NCBI GenBank assembly: GCA_036172665.1
Contig: CM069879.1
Location: 21,987,924 to 22,051,923 of the forward strand
Source: Prosopocoilus inquinatus
Taxonomy: Eukaryota > Arthropoda > Insecta > Coleoptera > Lucanidae
Length of the DNA: 64,000 bases
Direction of reading: 5' to 3'
In this document: positions 1 to 9,607 of the stretch, piece after piece
Layout of the letters: every line of letters begins with the position of its first letter
Position numbering within the stretch: position 1 is the first letter of the stretch
Position numbers and translations under genes: made by a program
The notes under the pieces: model-generated
What the model was told of the DNA's origin: nothing
The model's database searches: none
The model's input: only the letters and a program-made list of their open reading frames with translations

Positions 1-365
1 GGCGAAGCGGAAGTTGTCTGATGGACCGGAAGTAATCCTGGAGCCGTGTTTATGCCAGGCATAGATATGCGTAATCGGATTGCGGACTCCACGCACTTCG
101 TCTTCATTTTATTCAAATTCATTCAATTTCACTGCGCGCAAACGTTCATTATTTAAATGCGAGATAGGTTACAGATACAACGGACTCTCTCCGCGCTGGC
201 TGTTATGTGAGAGAGAAGAATACTAATGAGAGCCGAATTTTGCTTTTATTTCATTCTGCCGAACAAACTTACCTAGCATATTTACAAAAATCTCATCGTA
301 AGTTGAACCAATCTAGATTTCTTTTTTTTACTTTCATTTCTAGATTTAAGACATTTTATTTACAA
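1..365. other. no gene seen
   Basis: I see no gene or repeat here. The only open frame of note (207-422, plus) has no recognisable domain and runs into the tandem duplication that follows, so I do not call it. Confidence 0.5.
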
Positions 366-1150
366 GCTCTGGTGGAATATCTTCCCACACGCTTTCGTTA
401 TCACGCAAAGAATCCATACTAACAGACCAATTATATTAGATAATGAAGTCATACGTTCCAGAACTTATTGATTTTTATTCTTGCAATACAGTTCCAATGT
501 AGATAAAACGAATACGTAGGTAATAAATTTTTATATAGACAAAATACTCAAAGATGCAAATGAAGTTAAAGATATCGAAAATTACGATTGGTTGAAATTA
601 ATTTAGAAAAGGAGTAAAGTGGCTGTTAGTCTTTAACATTATACTCTCAGGCAGTATCTCGAAGGGACAGAAACCACCAGAAATTCCAAGTTTAATTTTT
701 CACGTCGGTTATATTAATTAGCTCTCGCTTAAATGAGTGGCTCTAGTGGAAAATCTTCCCACATGTTTCCGTTGTCAGGCATAGAATCCATACTAACAGA
801 CCAAATATATTAGATAATGAAGTCATACGTTCTAAAACTTATTGATTTTTACTCTCGCAACACAATTCCGAATATAGATAAAACGAATACGTAGGTAATA
901 AATTTTATACAGACAATGATGTCTGAAATACCAAAAGGTGCCGATGAAGTTAAAGACATCGAAAACTACGATTGTTGAAATTAATTTAGAAGAGGAGCAA
1001 TGTGGCTGTTAGTATTCAACATTATATTCTTGGGCAAAATCTTGAAGGGATAGAAACCACCAGAAATTCCACAGTTCTTATATATACAGTCTTTTTTCCA
1101 GGTTTAATTTTTCACGTCGGTTATACTAATTAGCTCTCGCTTAAATGAGT
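366..1150. repeat. diverged tandem duplication, two units
   Basis: Unit 1 is about 366-739 and unit 2 about 740-1150. Both open with GCTCTxGTGGAA and share long blocks, such as AATCCATACTAACAGACCAA and AATACGTAGGTAATAAATTT. Both close with TAGCTCTCGCTTAAATGAGT. Unit 2 is longer because it holds extra bases near 900-930 and 1075-1100. Neither unit keeps an open frame, so this is non-coding. The divergence suggests an old event. The units could be an unclassified repeat or duplicated host DNA. Confidence 0.85.
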
Positions 1151-2852
1151 ATTTTTAATATCCGTAAGTTTTCCTCGCCTTCATTGCGGCACATTAAGAA
1201 AATTAACTTTTCATGTTCAATTATTCAGGGCGGTATTAATCCACGAGCACCGCTCATGAATTCCCCGGTAATTACAGCATTACATTGTAATGTTTGTATT
1301 CCCGAATTAACTCGCCGCTAATTCTAACGTTCGCCGCCCAATTTACTTTTAAACATCATATCGCATTAAAACACAGTCGAAATTAATTAGGCATCGAATC
1401 CCACGCCGCGGCGCCGCGCCGTCTTCTTTGAATATGCATGTGGGGGATAAGTTAATTAAGAAACGACTCTGTGAAAGTAATTACGCCGTGCCAGATACGA
1501 GTTCCATTCTAATAAATTCCACATTTTTCTTCTCTTAATCCTCGTCTAACCCCATTGTGTGCAGAGCTAGTGCAGACTTACGTACTCCGGCGCTTCGCTG
1601 CGAAACGCGAATCACCGGGAATAATTAGGAATAATTTCGTCGACTCCGTAATTACATTTAAACTCCCTGAAAGTTCTCGATTAACCATCCCTCCCCTGAC
1701 TTCCCCCGTACCTGACTATTTTTCAGGTTCGCGGTCCGGTAAACATGATTTATGCCTGCCACGTACTTCGTTTGCTTCTGCACATTTTTGCCAACTTTAT
1801 TGTTCTACGTAAATTTTCAACGGAAAGAGGTAAATGTAATTGGATTTTTTTTTGGTAAATATACTAAATCATCACCATCACATAGAGTACTATCCAATAA
1901 TATTGAAATCTCAACTCAAGATTTCGAAATAAGAGAGAAGTTTCAGAGGAGTTACGAGCCCATTCCAAAATTAAAGATGATTACAATAATTTCTTTCAAT
2001 CGAGAATATCGTCAGCGAGACTGACCTCGTGTGTCTGCATCTGCATCCAAGGTTCCGATAACACGTGTGCAGAATTAGATGCGTTACTAAACCCACCCTG
2101 CATTTTTTGCTCGAAACTGTTCGGGCTTGCTCGATTTCTGGTTTGTGTTTCTGATTTTTTAACATAATATAGTCCTATTATCATAGGGGTATGGCTTTCT
2201 CATAGGATTTCTGCCCTATCCATTGTGACCAGTCATAAAACATTTGTACGGATGTTCACGGTCACTTCGTCTCCTGAAAGCAATGCGCATGCTCGCAGCC
2301 AGCGTCAGTTCATGAGCGCCGGGTTATTAATGCGCTGAATACACGGTAAGAAACGCAACGTATGCGAGCAGGATACCTATCTAACCCACCTAACGTACCG
2401 CTTATGAGAATGACATTGAGTCCCACATTTTCATCCCATATTTGATTATAACACAGGTGGTCCTTGGCCAAAATTAAACAGGATCCTAAAGAATGGACTT
2501 GTGATTTAATTATTTTTTAATTAACAGTCAACGTATCCTTCTATCATTACAAAACTGACCCTATGGAATATACCTACAAAAAGATTATGAAATGTTAATC
2601 CATATTCTTCATGCTCGATTTTCCTTGGACTTCGCCAATTTAGTAATACATTTTACAACATTTTTTTTTATACCGGGTGGTCCACTAACTCGTACCATAA
2701 TTTTTTCTCCCGTTATGTTAATGATATCTCGGTCGTTTTGGACAACCGCTGCCACTTATAATTTACTTATTTATTTAAACTGTCTTCATAAAAATATCAA
2801 ATTTTAGAATTAGAAGATAATAAATTTAATTTTCTTGGTATACCAATCCATA
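1151..2852. other. no gene; possible host regulatory DNA
   Basis: The stretch has scattered TTAATTAA-type and GC-richer tracts and no transposon signature before about 2.65 kb. A mariner-end-like string, ACCGGGTGGTCCACTAACTC, starts near 2672 but I found no partner for it. Several short open frames occur on both strands, and none resembles a known protein. Confidence 0.4.
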
Positions 2853-3040
2853 TACAGGGTTACATCTAAATAAAGGGCCACCATGAGAATCTCGTAAACT
2901 ATAAGAGATATAAAGATTGTTAAATAATAATAGTAACAAAGCTATTTTGGAGCCTATCAAAATATTTAAAAAAATATTTTCTACGTCCATCCGTTTCTGA
3001 AATGTCTTCACAAAACCAAAACAAATAAACAAAATCAAAA

Positions 3041-3352
3041 CCAACAAAAGTTGTCCGTTCACGCAGTACTGCGAAGCAAATAATTGCTTGTTTCTTTGGT
3101 TTAACTGGACATGTAGCAACCGTGACTTTAGAGGATCGAAAAACCATGAATGCTGATTGGTATACTAGAATTTGTTTGCCGGAAGTCATCGATCAAATAA
3201 GAAGAAATAATCGAAATCTACGAATTATTCTCCATCATGACGACGCCAGCTCCCACTCAGCCCGTCAAACAGTTGTTTATTCACTTGATTTATCACCTAA
3301 TGATTTCTTTTTGTTATTATTATTTTACGCACTGATTACGCATAAATTTTAA
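3041..3352 (+). pseudogene. mariner transposase fragment (DD34D family)
   Basis: Mariner transposase cuts and pastes DNA at TA sites using a D,D34D triad. The frame is open from 3041 and shows the middle of the catalytic core: PTKVVRSRSTAKQ, then GLTGHVATVTLEDRKTMNAD, then WYTRICLPEV. The second aspartate follows as ILHHDDASSHSA, and the third as SLDLSPNDFFL. The first catalytic aspartate and the whole DNA-binding N-terminus are missing. The second and third aspartates are only about 20 residues apart instead of 34, so roughly 14 residues are deleted. The C-terminal FYALITHKF is not transposase-like. It lies just inside the left terminal repeat, which fixes its identity as a dead core. Clade within mariner is not resolved. 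Confidence 0.88.
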
Positions 3353-3944
3353 GTGCTAATTATTTCCGTAATTTTTTAAGTTATTCTATAAAAATTCTAA
3401 TCCTGACAGCACCATTATCAAATCTAAAAATAAATGAGTCGACACTTGAAATAGATTAATTAATGAGAACATGAATTTATAAATACCAATTCTGACATGC
3501 GATTAGCCTTATTTTAATTTTTATCTCTGGGAAAATGCACATAGAGAGAACGTGATATCTGATGAGAACGTGGCAACATTTTCTCTGTTGTTATATAATG
3601 GGATGTTGCACAAAAATTAGAGAATTTTCGTCGTATGAGACTGAAAACGTATTGACAGAGTCTGAAAACGTATTGGCAAAAGATTTATGATTCTTCTATT
3701 TGCTTTAAGAAAGATATTCCGTTTTCCTTAGATGTCCACGCCACGTCTTTTCTGTGTGCATTTTCCCTTAGGTTGGTATCAGTTAGGAATTTCAGATTAC
3801 CGGTTATTTGCAGATTTGTCATAACTTGTTTTTCCACTATTCACATTTTATAATTACTCGCCTTCAACTTTTATTGAAATTTATTACCTTTAAGTTGGTA
3901 CATTTAAGATTTACGCGTCATCAGCTGCCAATATAATTTATGGA

Positions 3945-4110
3945 CAGGCGAGTAGCGACTTATAAATCGAGCCACTTGTGGAAGTGAGTTCGAATTCCAT
4001 CAGGGCCATGGATGTTTGTGTTGTCCGGATTATGACCAATCTTATCAAACCAAGTAACTTATCCGGAATGGTGATGCCATAAGACAAATAAATAATGTAC
4101 AGACTGGTGC
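3945..4110 (+). repeat. tRNA-derived SINE-like sequence
   Basis: A B-box-like string, GAGTTCGAATTCC, near 3988 is preceded about 40 bases earlier by a degenerate A-box-like stretch around 3950. A unique body follows (CAGGGCCATGGATGTTTGTG), and an A-rich end, GACAAATAAATAA, closes it. This order (tRNA head, body, A-rich tail) is that of a pol III SINE. It sits inside the mariner element, so it inserted later. The family is not known to me, and the A box is weak. Confidence 0.55.
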
Positions 4111-4804
4111 GCAAAGAAAGAATACAGTTTTCACCCTTCAGTTGGTATTAATTGGGAACTTTTCGTTACCATATATGAAGTGTTGGCTTAGTTTGTCATT
4201 TAATTTAAGTAAAATGGCCACATGCTGAAGTCGATTGTAAACTTGGGGAAACTTGCCGTATAAAATTAAACAGAAAATTAAGATAGTTCCAAGGAAGATT
4301 AACTTGACGGCGAGATAAAACTCAACTCACTCTTTGCACAACTGTCAGTAAGCTATAAAACTACAATCGAGTGACAATTCACTCAATGGCATTTCAAAAC
4401 AGCATAAAGATTAATATTTTTTGGGATGATAGGTATGTACAGTTGCGGAAACATAAAGCGGGACAAGTCTTATTACGAAATTTCCGATTATTTTGAAAGT
4501 GTGAAGTTTCCTTGGTGACGGTCGTGACCCTTCTAATTAATTTATTACCGTCAGTGAACGTCAGAAATAACTTGTCAAATTGAGTTCTTAAGAATGTATT
4601 GTCTTTCTAAGGGAAATGTAAGTGAAAATTCTCGACCAGTGAATCAAATGGAATTAGTGAAGCCTTTGGAAGAACTATGTGACATTTTGGATGTGGAATA
4701 TGTATATTAGAAATCTTAATTCAATCAATGTCCGGACATTTGCATTCAATAATTCAATCGAAAGGCTACATGACTTTTATTTTGTTTCATTTTATTTCGC
4801 ATGG

Positions 4805-5450
4805 ATCTCGAATATCTACCTTATTTATTAAAATAGAAAAATGAAATTCGATATTTTTATGTTAAATTCAATGAGCAATGAGTCCGAAGAAATAGGTTAA
4901 GATTGACAGTTTCGCAGATACGACTGTCAACTACCTTTTTTCTTATGAACGCTACCTTGGATATTCATATCACGTGATACAAAAACAAAATCTGAATACG
5001 ACCATATGACACACTTACGCTTTTGTTTTAAAACAAAATATCAAGATACTACAAAAGATATTGAAAAAAAAATATCTAGTAGGCGGATGCGTGTAAACAT
5101 TCAGAACTAAAATTATTATTAAAATAATAAATCTTACTCAGTTATGGTACTTATTTACATTTCTACATAAAAAAATTACTTTTTAACAAAAATTCTTAGT
5201 GTCCTAACATTTTGTTTCAAAACAAAAGCATAAATGTTCATATGGTCGTACTCAAAAATTATTTTTGCATCACGTGCTATGAATATCTAAGGCAGCGTGC
5301 ATAACAAAAACAGTTGAAAGTTGTATCTATGAAACTGTCAGACCTAACCTATTTCTTCGAACTGCATTATGTTGTCCACCGAATTTAACGTAACATAACC
5401 GAATTTTATGATTTTATCTTAAGTAATAAAGAAAATATTCGAGATGTTCG
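4805..5450. mobile_element. long-armed foldback MITE
   Basis: Two arms of about 235 bp face each other across a loop of about 170 bp. The left arm, about 4805-5040, includes GAAGAAATAGGTTA, CGACCATATG and CTTTTGTTTTAAAACAAAA. The right arm, about 5213-5450, carries the reverse complements TAACCTATTTCTTC, CATATGGTCG and TTTTGTTTCAAAACAAAAGC. Similarity extends outward to GAATATTCGAGAT-like blocks near both outer edges. There is no coding potential. The element lies within the mariner and separates its transposase remnant from its right end. Confidence 0.85.
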
Positions 5451-5899
5451 AAAATGAGAATTTTCAGTATTTTCACATGATATTTCAAAAACGAATGAAA
5501 CTAGAAAACATTTTCTTGCATATTTTTTTGACCTAAAGATTGCGCAACATTTCCGTAATTTAACCATCTTTATATCTCTTATAGTTTACGAGATCCCCAT
5601 AGTCGCCCTTTAATTAGTTGTAAACCTGTATATACATGTCCCATTTTTGACTTATTAAATTTTCAAGAAAACTACTAATGTGGATGCTACCACCAACTAC
5701 TTTTCTAATCACTCTTTTCAACAAAAACATTCATCGTTTTCTGCATTTTTCTACAGAGCTTTTTCTGTTCCCTTGTATAACGTAACTTTATCGTTAAGCT
5801 TTTTTTCTGTGGTGTTTGCCCAACGGGATCCTAAGTCATGGACTTGTCAGGACCTCAGGAGCGGTATTTTTGTGAGTGTAAAGTATTCCATGGCTTTGT

Positions 5900-6075
5900 A
5901 ACTTTCAAACCTCCTCGCCGTTGAAGGGGGAAGCAATGTAGAATTTTCTCGCCAACACTGAGAGGTACCTGAAGTGAGTAACGACCCCCGAGAAATATCT
6001 CGAGCGGTTGCGAACCCACGACCTTACGTTTGCAATTCAGGTCCCTTACCACTGGACAGTTCAGGCTTTTTAAAG
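5900..6075 (-). repeat. tRNA-derived SINE-like head, minus strand
   Basis: Read on the minus strand, 6060-6041 gives an A-box-like CCAGTGGTAAGGGAC. Positions 6016-6005 give a B-box-like GGGTTCGCAACC about 30 bases downstream, close to tRNA spacing. A body of about 100 bases follows toward 5900. The sequence does not fold into a complete tRNA, so I call a SINE head and not a tRNA gene. Confidence 0.55.
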
Positions 6076-7847
6076 TAGACATGATTTAGATAGTAGAATT
6101 TGTTTCACTTGTAGCCAATACGGTAACTCTAACTAAGTTGTACGCTATTGTAGCCGTTAACCTTCTCTAATACTACGCATATCATTCATTTTGGGCTCTG
6201 TTTCAAGGTCAAGTTTAAAAACAGATCATTATCTGAACTTCACCTTGCGATTCGTGTTTTTTATGACCGCAAGTTATTTTTTTTATGGCCTCAAGTTCTT
6301 TTTTCCTTCTAATTCTGTTATATAAAATCGAAACGCTATTTTTTTGGTATTTTGTTCTTGTGGGTTTTATGTTGCCTACGTACCGTTTCTCCCAGATTTA
6401 TTTACTAAGCAATGTCTTCCATGTGAAACAAGGTAAACGAACAATGTTAATTAACCAACACCTTAAACAAAACGTTCTCTCTCCTTTTGATTACCAAGTT
6501 TCCTTCATAATGAATCAATTCTAAAAAGAAAAGGTGCATATTTGAGGAAAAATGTGAAATTAATATTTATTATGTAATAAAGCACAGAATCTGTAAAAAA
6601 AACAATAAAGAAAATAAGAATCTGAGTATCTAGGTATCTGAAGTAATATTTTATTCATTTAATTTTGTGTGCCCCTAATTTAAAATAATTACGGTTAACT
6701 TAGTATTTCATTTGCTCCTGTCGAAATAGAATCCATAAAACAAACTATCACACACAATGCAAATCTATAAATAATAAATCAAATTTATAATTGAAATGAA
6801 CACTGAACCTTTACAATTTAAAAATAAAACGAGTAATAATAAAATATTAAATGAATGTTACTCCTTAAATACAAGTTAAGGGTCGAAATAAACCTTTGAA
6901 GAATTCTGATTCTCAAATATTGAAATAATTTTTCAAATTAATAATTAATTACCACATGAAAATTGTTTTGTTGAACCTAATTTATATAAAATCATTAAAA
7001 ATTTACTTTTATTTTATTTTATTTTATTATTGCAGAGTAAAAAATGTATGACTTTGCAAAACAAATAACGCTTTGTTTTATAATTATATTTACGGAATCT
7101 GGCTGTCAAACGCTTCGAATATCTGTCAAGCAGATTAAATACATTTCGCAAGCGGGATTACCTGCCCCTCCCTGTAAACTTGTTCTCGACGGCTTAGCCC
7201 GAACATTTGCATTCTATGAAGAAGAAATTACATTTTTGGAGCACTGTACATGTATACGACAATAGTATCAGACGAGGTACCTATGCAAATCTCTGTAATT
7301 ACACGTCATCATACGCTACTTTTGTAAATAAAATAAAGAAATATTAGTCCTTGAAATGTTTGTATCTATTAAGTTATTGACATTATCAAAATTCAGTGCA
7401 GAAAGTCCAAAACAATTTTCAGGGCCTAAGCAAATTTTCTAAATTTAAACTTTGACTTTTTATTGTACAGCAACATATCTCTGTGTGCAAAAACTTCACA
7501 TATCTGAAGCATAAAATATAAATGTGGGAGCATATTAAAATATTTAATTCATAATAGCTCAGTAACTTACGAATGTGACGCCATTTTTTGCACTGACTCC
7601 TTCAATTGCAATTCCGTCTACAGGCCAAACTGTTCGTAATTTTGCTACGTGTGTTAAAATGTTCGTAATATTGTTATTCGCGTTAAAGAACATCTTTCTT
7701 CTGCTAGGTTGGGTTCTTGTAATATCCGAACCGCAAATTTATGCCAAAATTAATACAGCAACCTCCTGAAGGCTCAAAATTAAACATTTCTGAACTTTCT
7801 TGGCCAGTAAGGACAGTGACGTCGCACTCCTTAACAATCGAATCATT
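6076..7847. other. no gene seen
   Basis: The stretch is AT-rich. Short open frames at 6285-6524 and 7044-7265 (both plus) show no recognisable domain. A TATTTTATTTTATTTTATTA run occurs near 7010. Confidence 0.45.
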
Positions 7848-7926
7848 TTCCCATTGCATGTCAGGTCAAAAAGCGATCGTAGGATGTCGCTGTTTTATCT
7901 GTTCATCACTATTACGTCGCAATTGG
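7848..7926. repeat. MITE terminus, same family as 27107-27308
   Basis: The string GCGATCGTAGGATGTCGCTG, with flanking TGTTCATCACTATTACGTCG, closely matches the right arm of the MITE near 27.25-27.31 kb (ATCGATCGTATGATGTCGCT, then TGTTCATTATTGTTACATCG). I found no inverted partner nearby, so this is a solo end or a truncated copy. Confidence 0.65.
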
Positions 7927-7967
7927 ACAAGTCGTTTTTGGTTTGCAGTGGGAATGTCGAGCTACGT

Positions 7968-8012
7968 CTCTGCTGATGAAGCCCCAAACAAGGCTGAAAC
8001 AGCTATACAGAG
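7968..8012 (+). ncRNA. hammerhead-ribozyme-like motif
   Basis: In order: CTCTG (stem I, 5' strand), CTGATGA, then AGCC with an 8-base loop and GGCT (stem II). GAAA comes next, followed by CAGCTA, TA, and CAGAG, which pairs with CTCTG to close stem I. The layout matches a hammerhead whose stem III is a short near-palindrome, as known from Penelope-like elements. CAGCTA is one base off the palindrome CAGCTG, so it may be decayed. A frame of 139 codons overlaps it but looks accidental. Confidence 0.45.
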
Positions 8013-8141
8013 GCTGCTCGAAGTTTTCACTGCAATCAAAAACGATTTGCAACAAAATTTTGAAAATTCTGATATTTTGGTTATACATATCTTGAGTATT
8101 ATTTTAATTATTAAAAAAAGTAACGTCGTCCAAATTAGTGC

Positions 8142-8205
8142 TTGTTTCGTTGAAACTTGAAAAGATGCGAAGGCTGGGCAGAAATAGTTGTATTATAAAA
8201 TACAT
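8142..8205. repeat. terminus-like repeat shared with 32148-32205
   Basis: GTTTCGTTGAAACTTG followed by a diverged GCGAGG..GAAxTAGT tail occurs here and again at about 32151. It lies just upstream of the Tc1-type pseudogene, so it may be the left end of that element family. No inverted partner was found downstream. Confidence 0.45.
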
Positions 8206-8411
8206 AATATTAAAAATATTTAATTAAACAAATGTCAAATTGACACTTTGTATTTTCAATTAATTCAAAATGTTATTTTCAAACCGGTAGAATAGAAAAT
8301 GGACAGTTAGTTTATTCAATTAATCAGTGTGTACAGAAGTTTCGACAGCAGTTTCCTAATTTCGCTTGTGTTCTTAAATTTCGTGAAACATGATAACTTG
8401 GTCGCAAAACA

Positions 8412-9204
8412 GGGAGCGGAGCAGCTAAGAAAAGGACTGCAGCCTGCATTGAAGATGTTCGGGATCGAATGGAACACTCTCCAAAGAAATCTATTGCGAA
8501 ACTTTCACAAGAAGTTCAGCTATCAGTGGAAACATGTCACACTATTCTTAAAAAAGTCCACGAACTCAGGCCAGTAGATTTTCACAGAAGAACAGAATAT
8601 TGACAGTGGTTTCTTGATAACTTAAACAACGACGACATTCTTGACAAGTGTTTCTTTTCCGAAGAGGCCTGGTCTCATCTCTCAGGGTATTTAAATAAAC
8701 AGAATATGAGAATACGGTCAGCAGAAAATCTCCATGAATTTGTGGAAACTCCATTACATCCATTAAAAATTGGTGTTTGGCTAGCAGTGTCAAGAAGGCG
8801 TATCATCGGACCAATATTTTTTAATGACTCAGTAACTGCTGAAAGATACCGAAATGAGTTATTAGAACCTTTCATTAATGAACAACATGATGATGAACTT
8901 AGAGAATGGTTTTTTCCGCAAGACAATGCTACTGCCCACACAGCTCATCAAACAATGACTTTCCTGCAGCAGTTTTTCGATAATCAGATTGTGAATTTTC
9001 CTGCAAGGTCTCATTCCGCACATGAAAAACACAGTTTTTAGAACTATGCGTCACACAATCGAAGAACTTCGTGCGGGCATTACAGATGTGTGTGCTAACA
9101 TAACCCCCGAACACTTAGCAAATGGGTTTGAAAACATGAAACGAGAGTACGCTTATGTATTCAAGCTGAAGGAGAGCACTTTGAGCATCTACTTTAAACT
9201 TTAA
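8412..9204 (+). pseudogene. Tc1/mariner-superfamily transposase, DUF4817-like
   Basis: From 8412 a single frame reads a helix-turn-helix region (DVRDRMEHSPKKSIAKLSQE, then VETCHTILKKVHEL). An in-frame stop at 8601-8603 follows, then the catalytic domain to about 8998. Landmarks are CFFSEEAWSHLSGYLNKQN, PLHPLKIGVWLAVSRRRIIG, SVTAERYRNELLEPF and FFPQDNATAHTAHQT. In the family the first catalytic residue is the D of F-S-D-E-A, and here it is E. The second aspartate (QDNATAH) is present. The segment with the third aspartate is deleted at about 9000-9021. The C-terminus resumes in another frame at 9022 (MKNTVFRTMRHTIEELRAG). Inactive on three counts. Confidence 0.85.
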
Positions 9205-9424
9205 TGTTGTGTTTTTATTTGATGTTATGATCAGTATTGACAGTTAATGACAACTGTTTTCTCGCCAACTTCATAAAAAAATCACAGCTTACTTTAATGA
9301 GGAATTCAATTGAAGGCACGGTACAAAGATCCGAGATGTAAAGTTAACTTCCTCGTTTAGGCTGGTTTACGTGGTAAGGTTATGGCTCATCCTCAATGAA
9401 ATCGTACTTTACGTTAAGTTTTCT

Positions 9425-9607
9425 TTGTACAGTTTTGGACTTTAAAGAAGTCCATGCCTTTACAGCTCCTGCACGCTACTTTACCAGCCGAATGTATTAT
9501 CGCGAGGCTAAAATCTGCAAAAATTATTGCAAGCGGTTAGTCGGGCGGTAAAGTAGTGAACAGGGACTGTGAAAGCATGGGCTTCTTTAAAGTCCAAGAC
9601 TGTACAA
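9425..9607. mobile_element. hairpin MITE
   Basis: Arms of about 66 bp flank a loop of about 50 bases. The left arm begins TTGTACAGTTTTGGACTTTA. The right arm is its near-exact reverse complement, ending AAGTCCAAGACTGTACAA. Inner parts also match (GCTACTTTACCAGCCG against CGGGCGGTAAAGTAGT). It is non-coding. A transcript through it would fold into one long hairpin. Confidence 0.85.

Larger units (their letters stand above)
2853..5632 (+). mobile_element. mariner-type element with nested insertions
   Basis: The ends form a long inverted repeat. The left arm, 2853-2920, starts ACAGGGTTACATCTAAATAA. The right arm, 5563-5632, reads the same pattern in reverse complement, ending AAACCTGTATA. TA dinucleotides flank both ends, as expected for mariner target sites. 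The shared inner block ATCTCGTAAACTATAAGAGA matches exactly in both arms. Mariners are usually about 1.3 kb. This one is about 2.8 kb because a SINE-like sequence and a foldback MITE lie inside it. The transposase is truncated, so the element cannot move on its own. Confidence 0.8.

Noticed and set aside
3980..6070. Possible tRNA genes at the B-box-like strings.
   Set aside because: Neither sequence folds into a full cloverleaf with an anticodon arm. SINE heads explain them better.
7741..8160. Open frame of 139 codons, the second longest on the plus strand.
   Set aside because: It runs across a MITE end and a hammerhead-like motif of different origins and shows no domain, so I take it as accidental.
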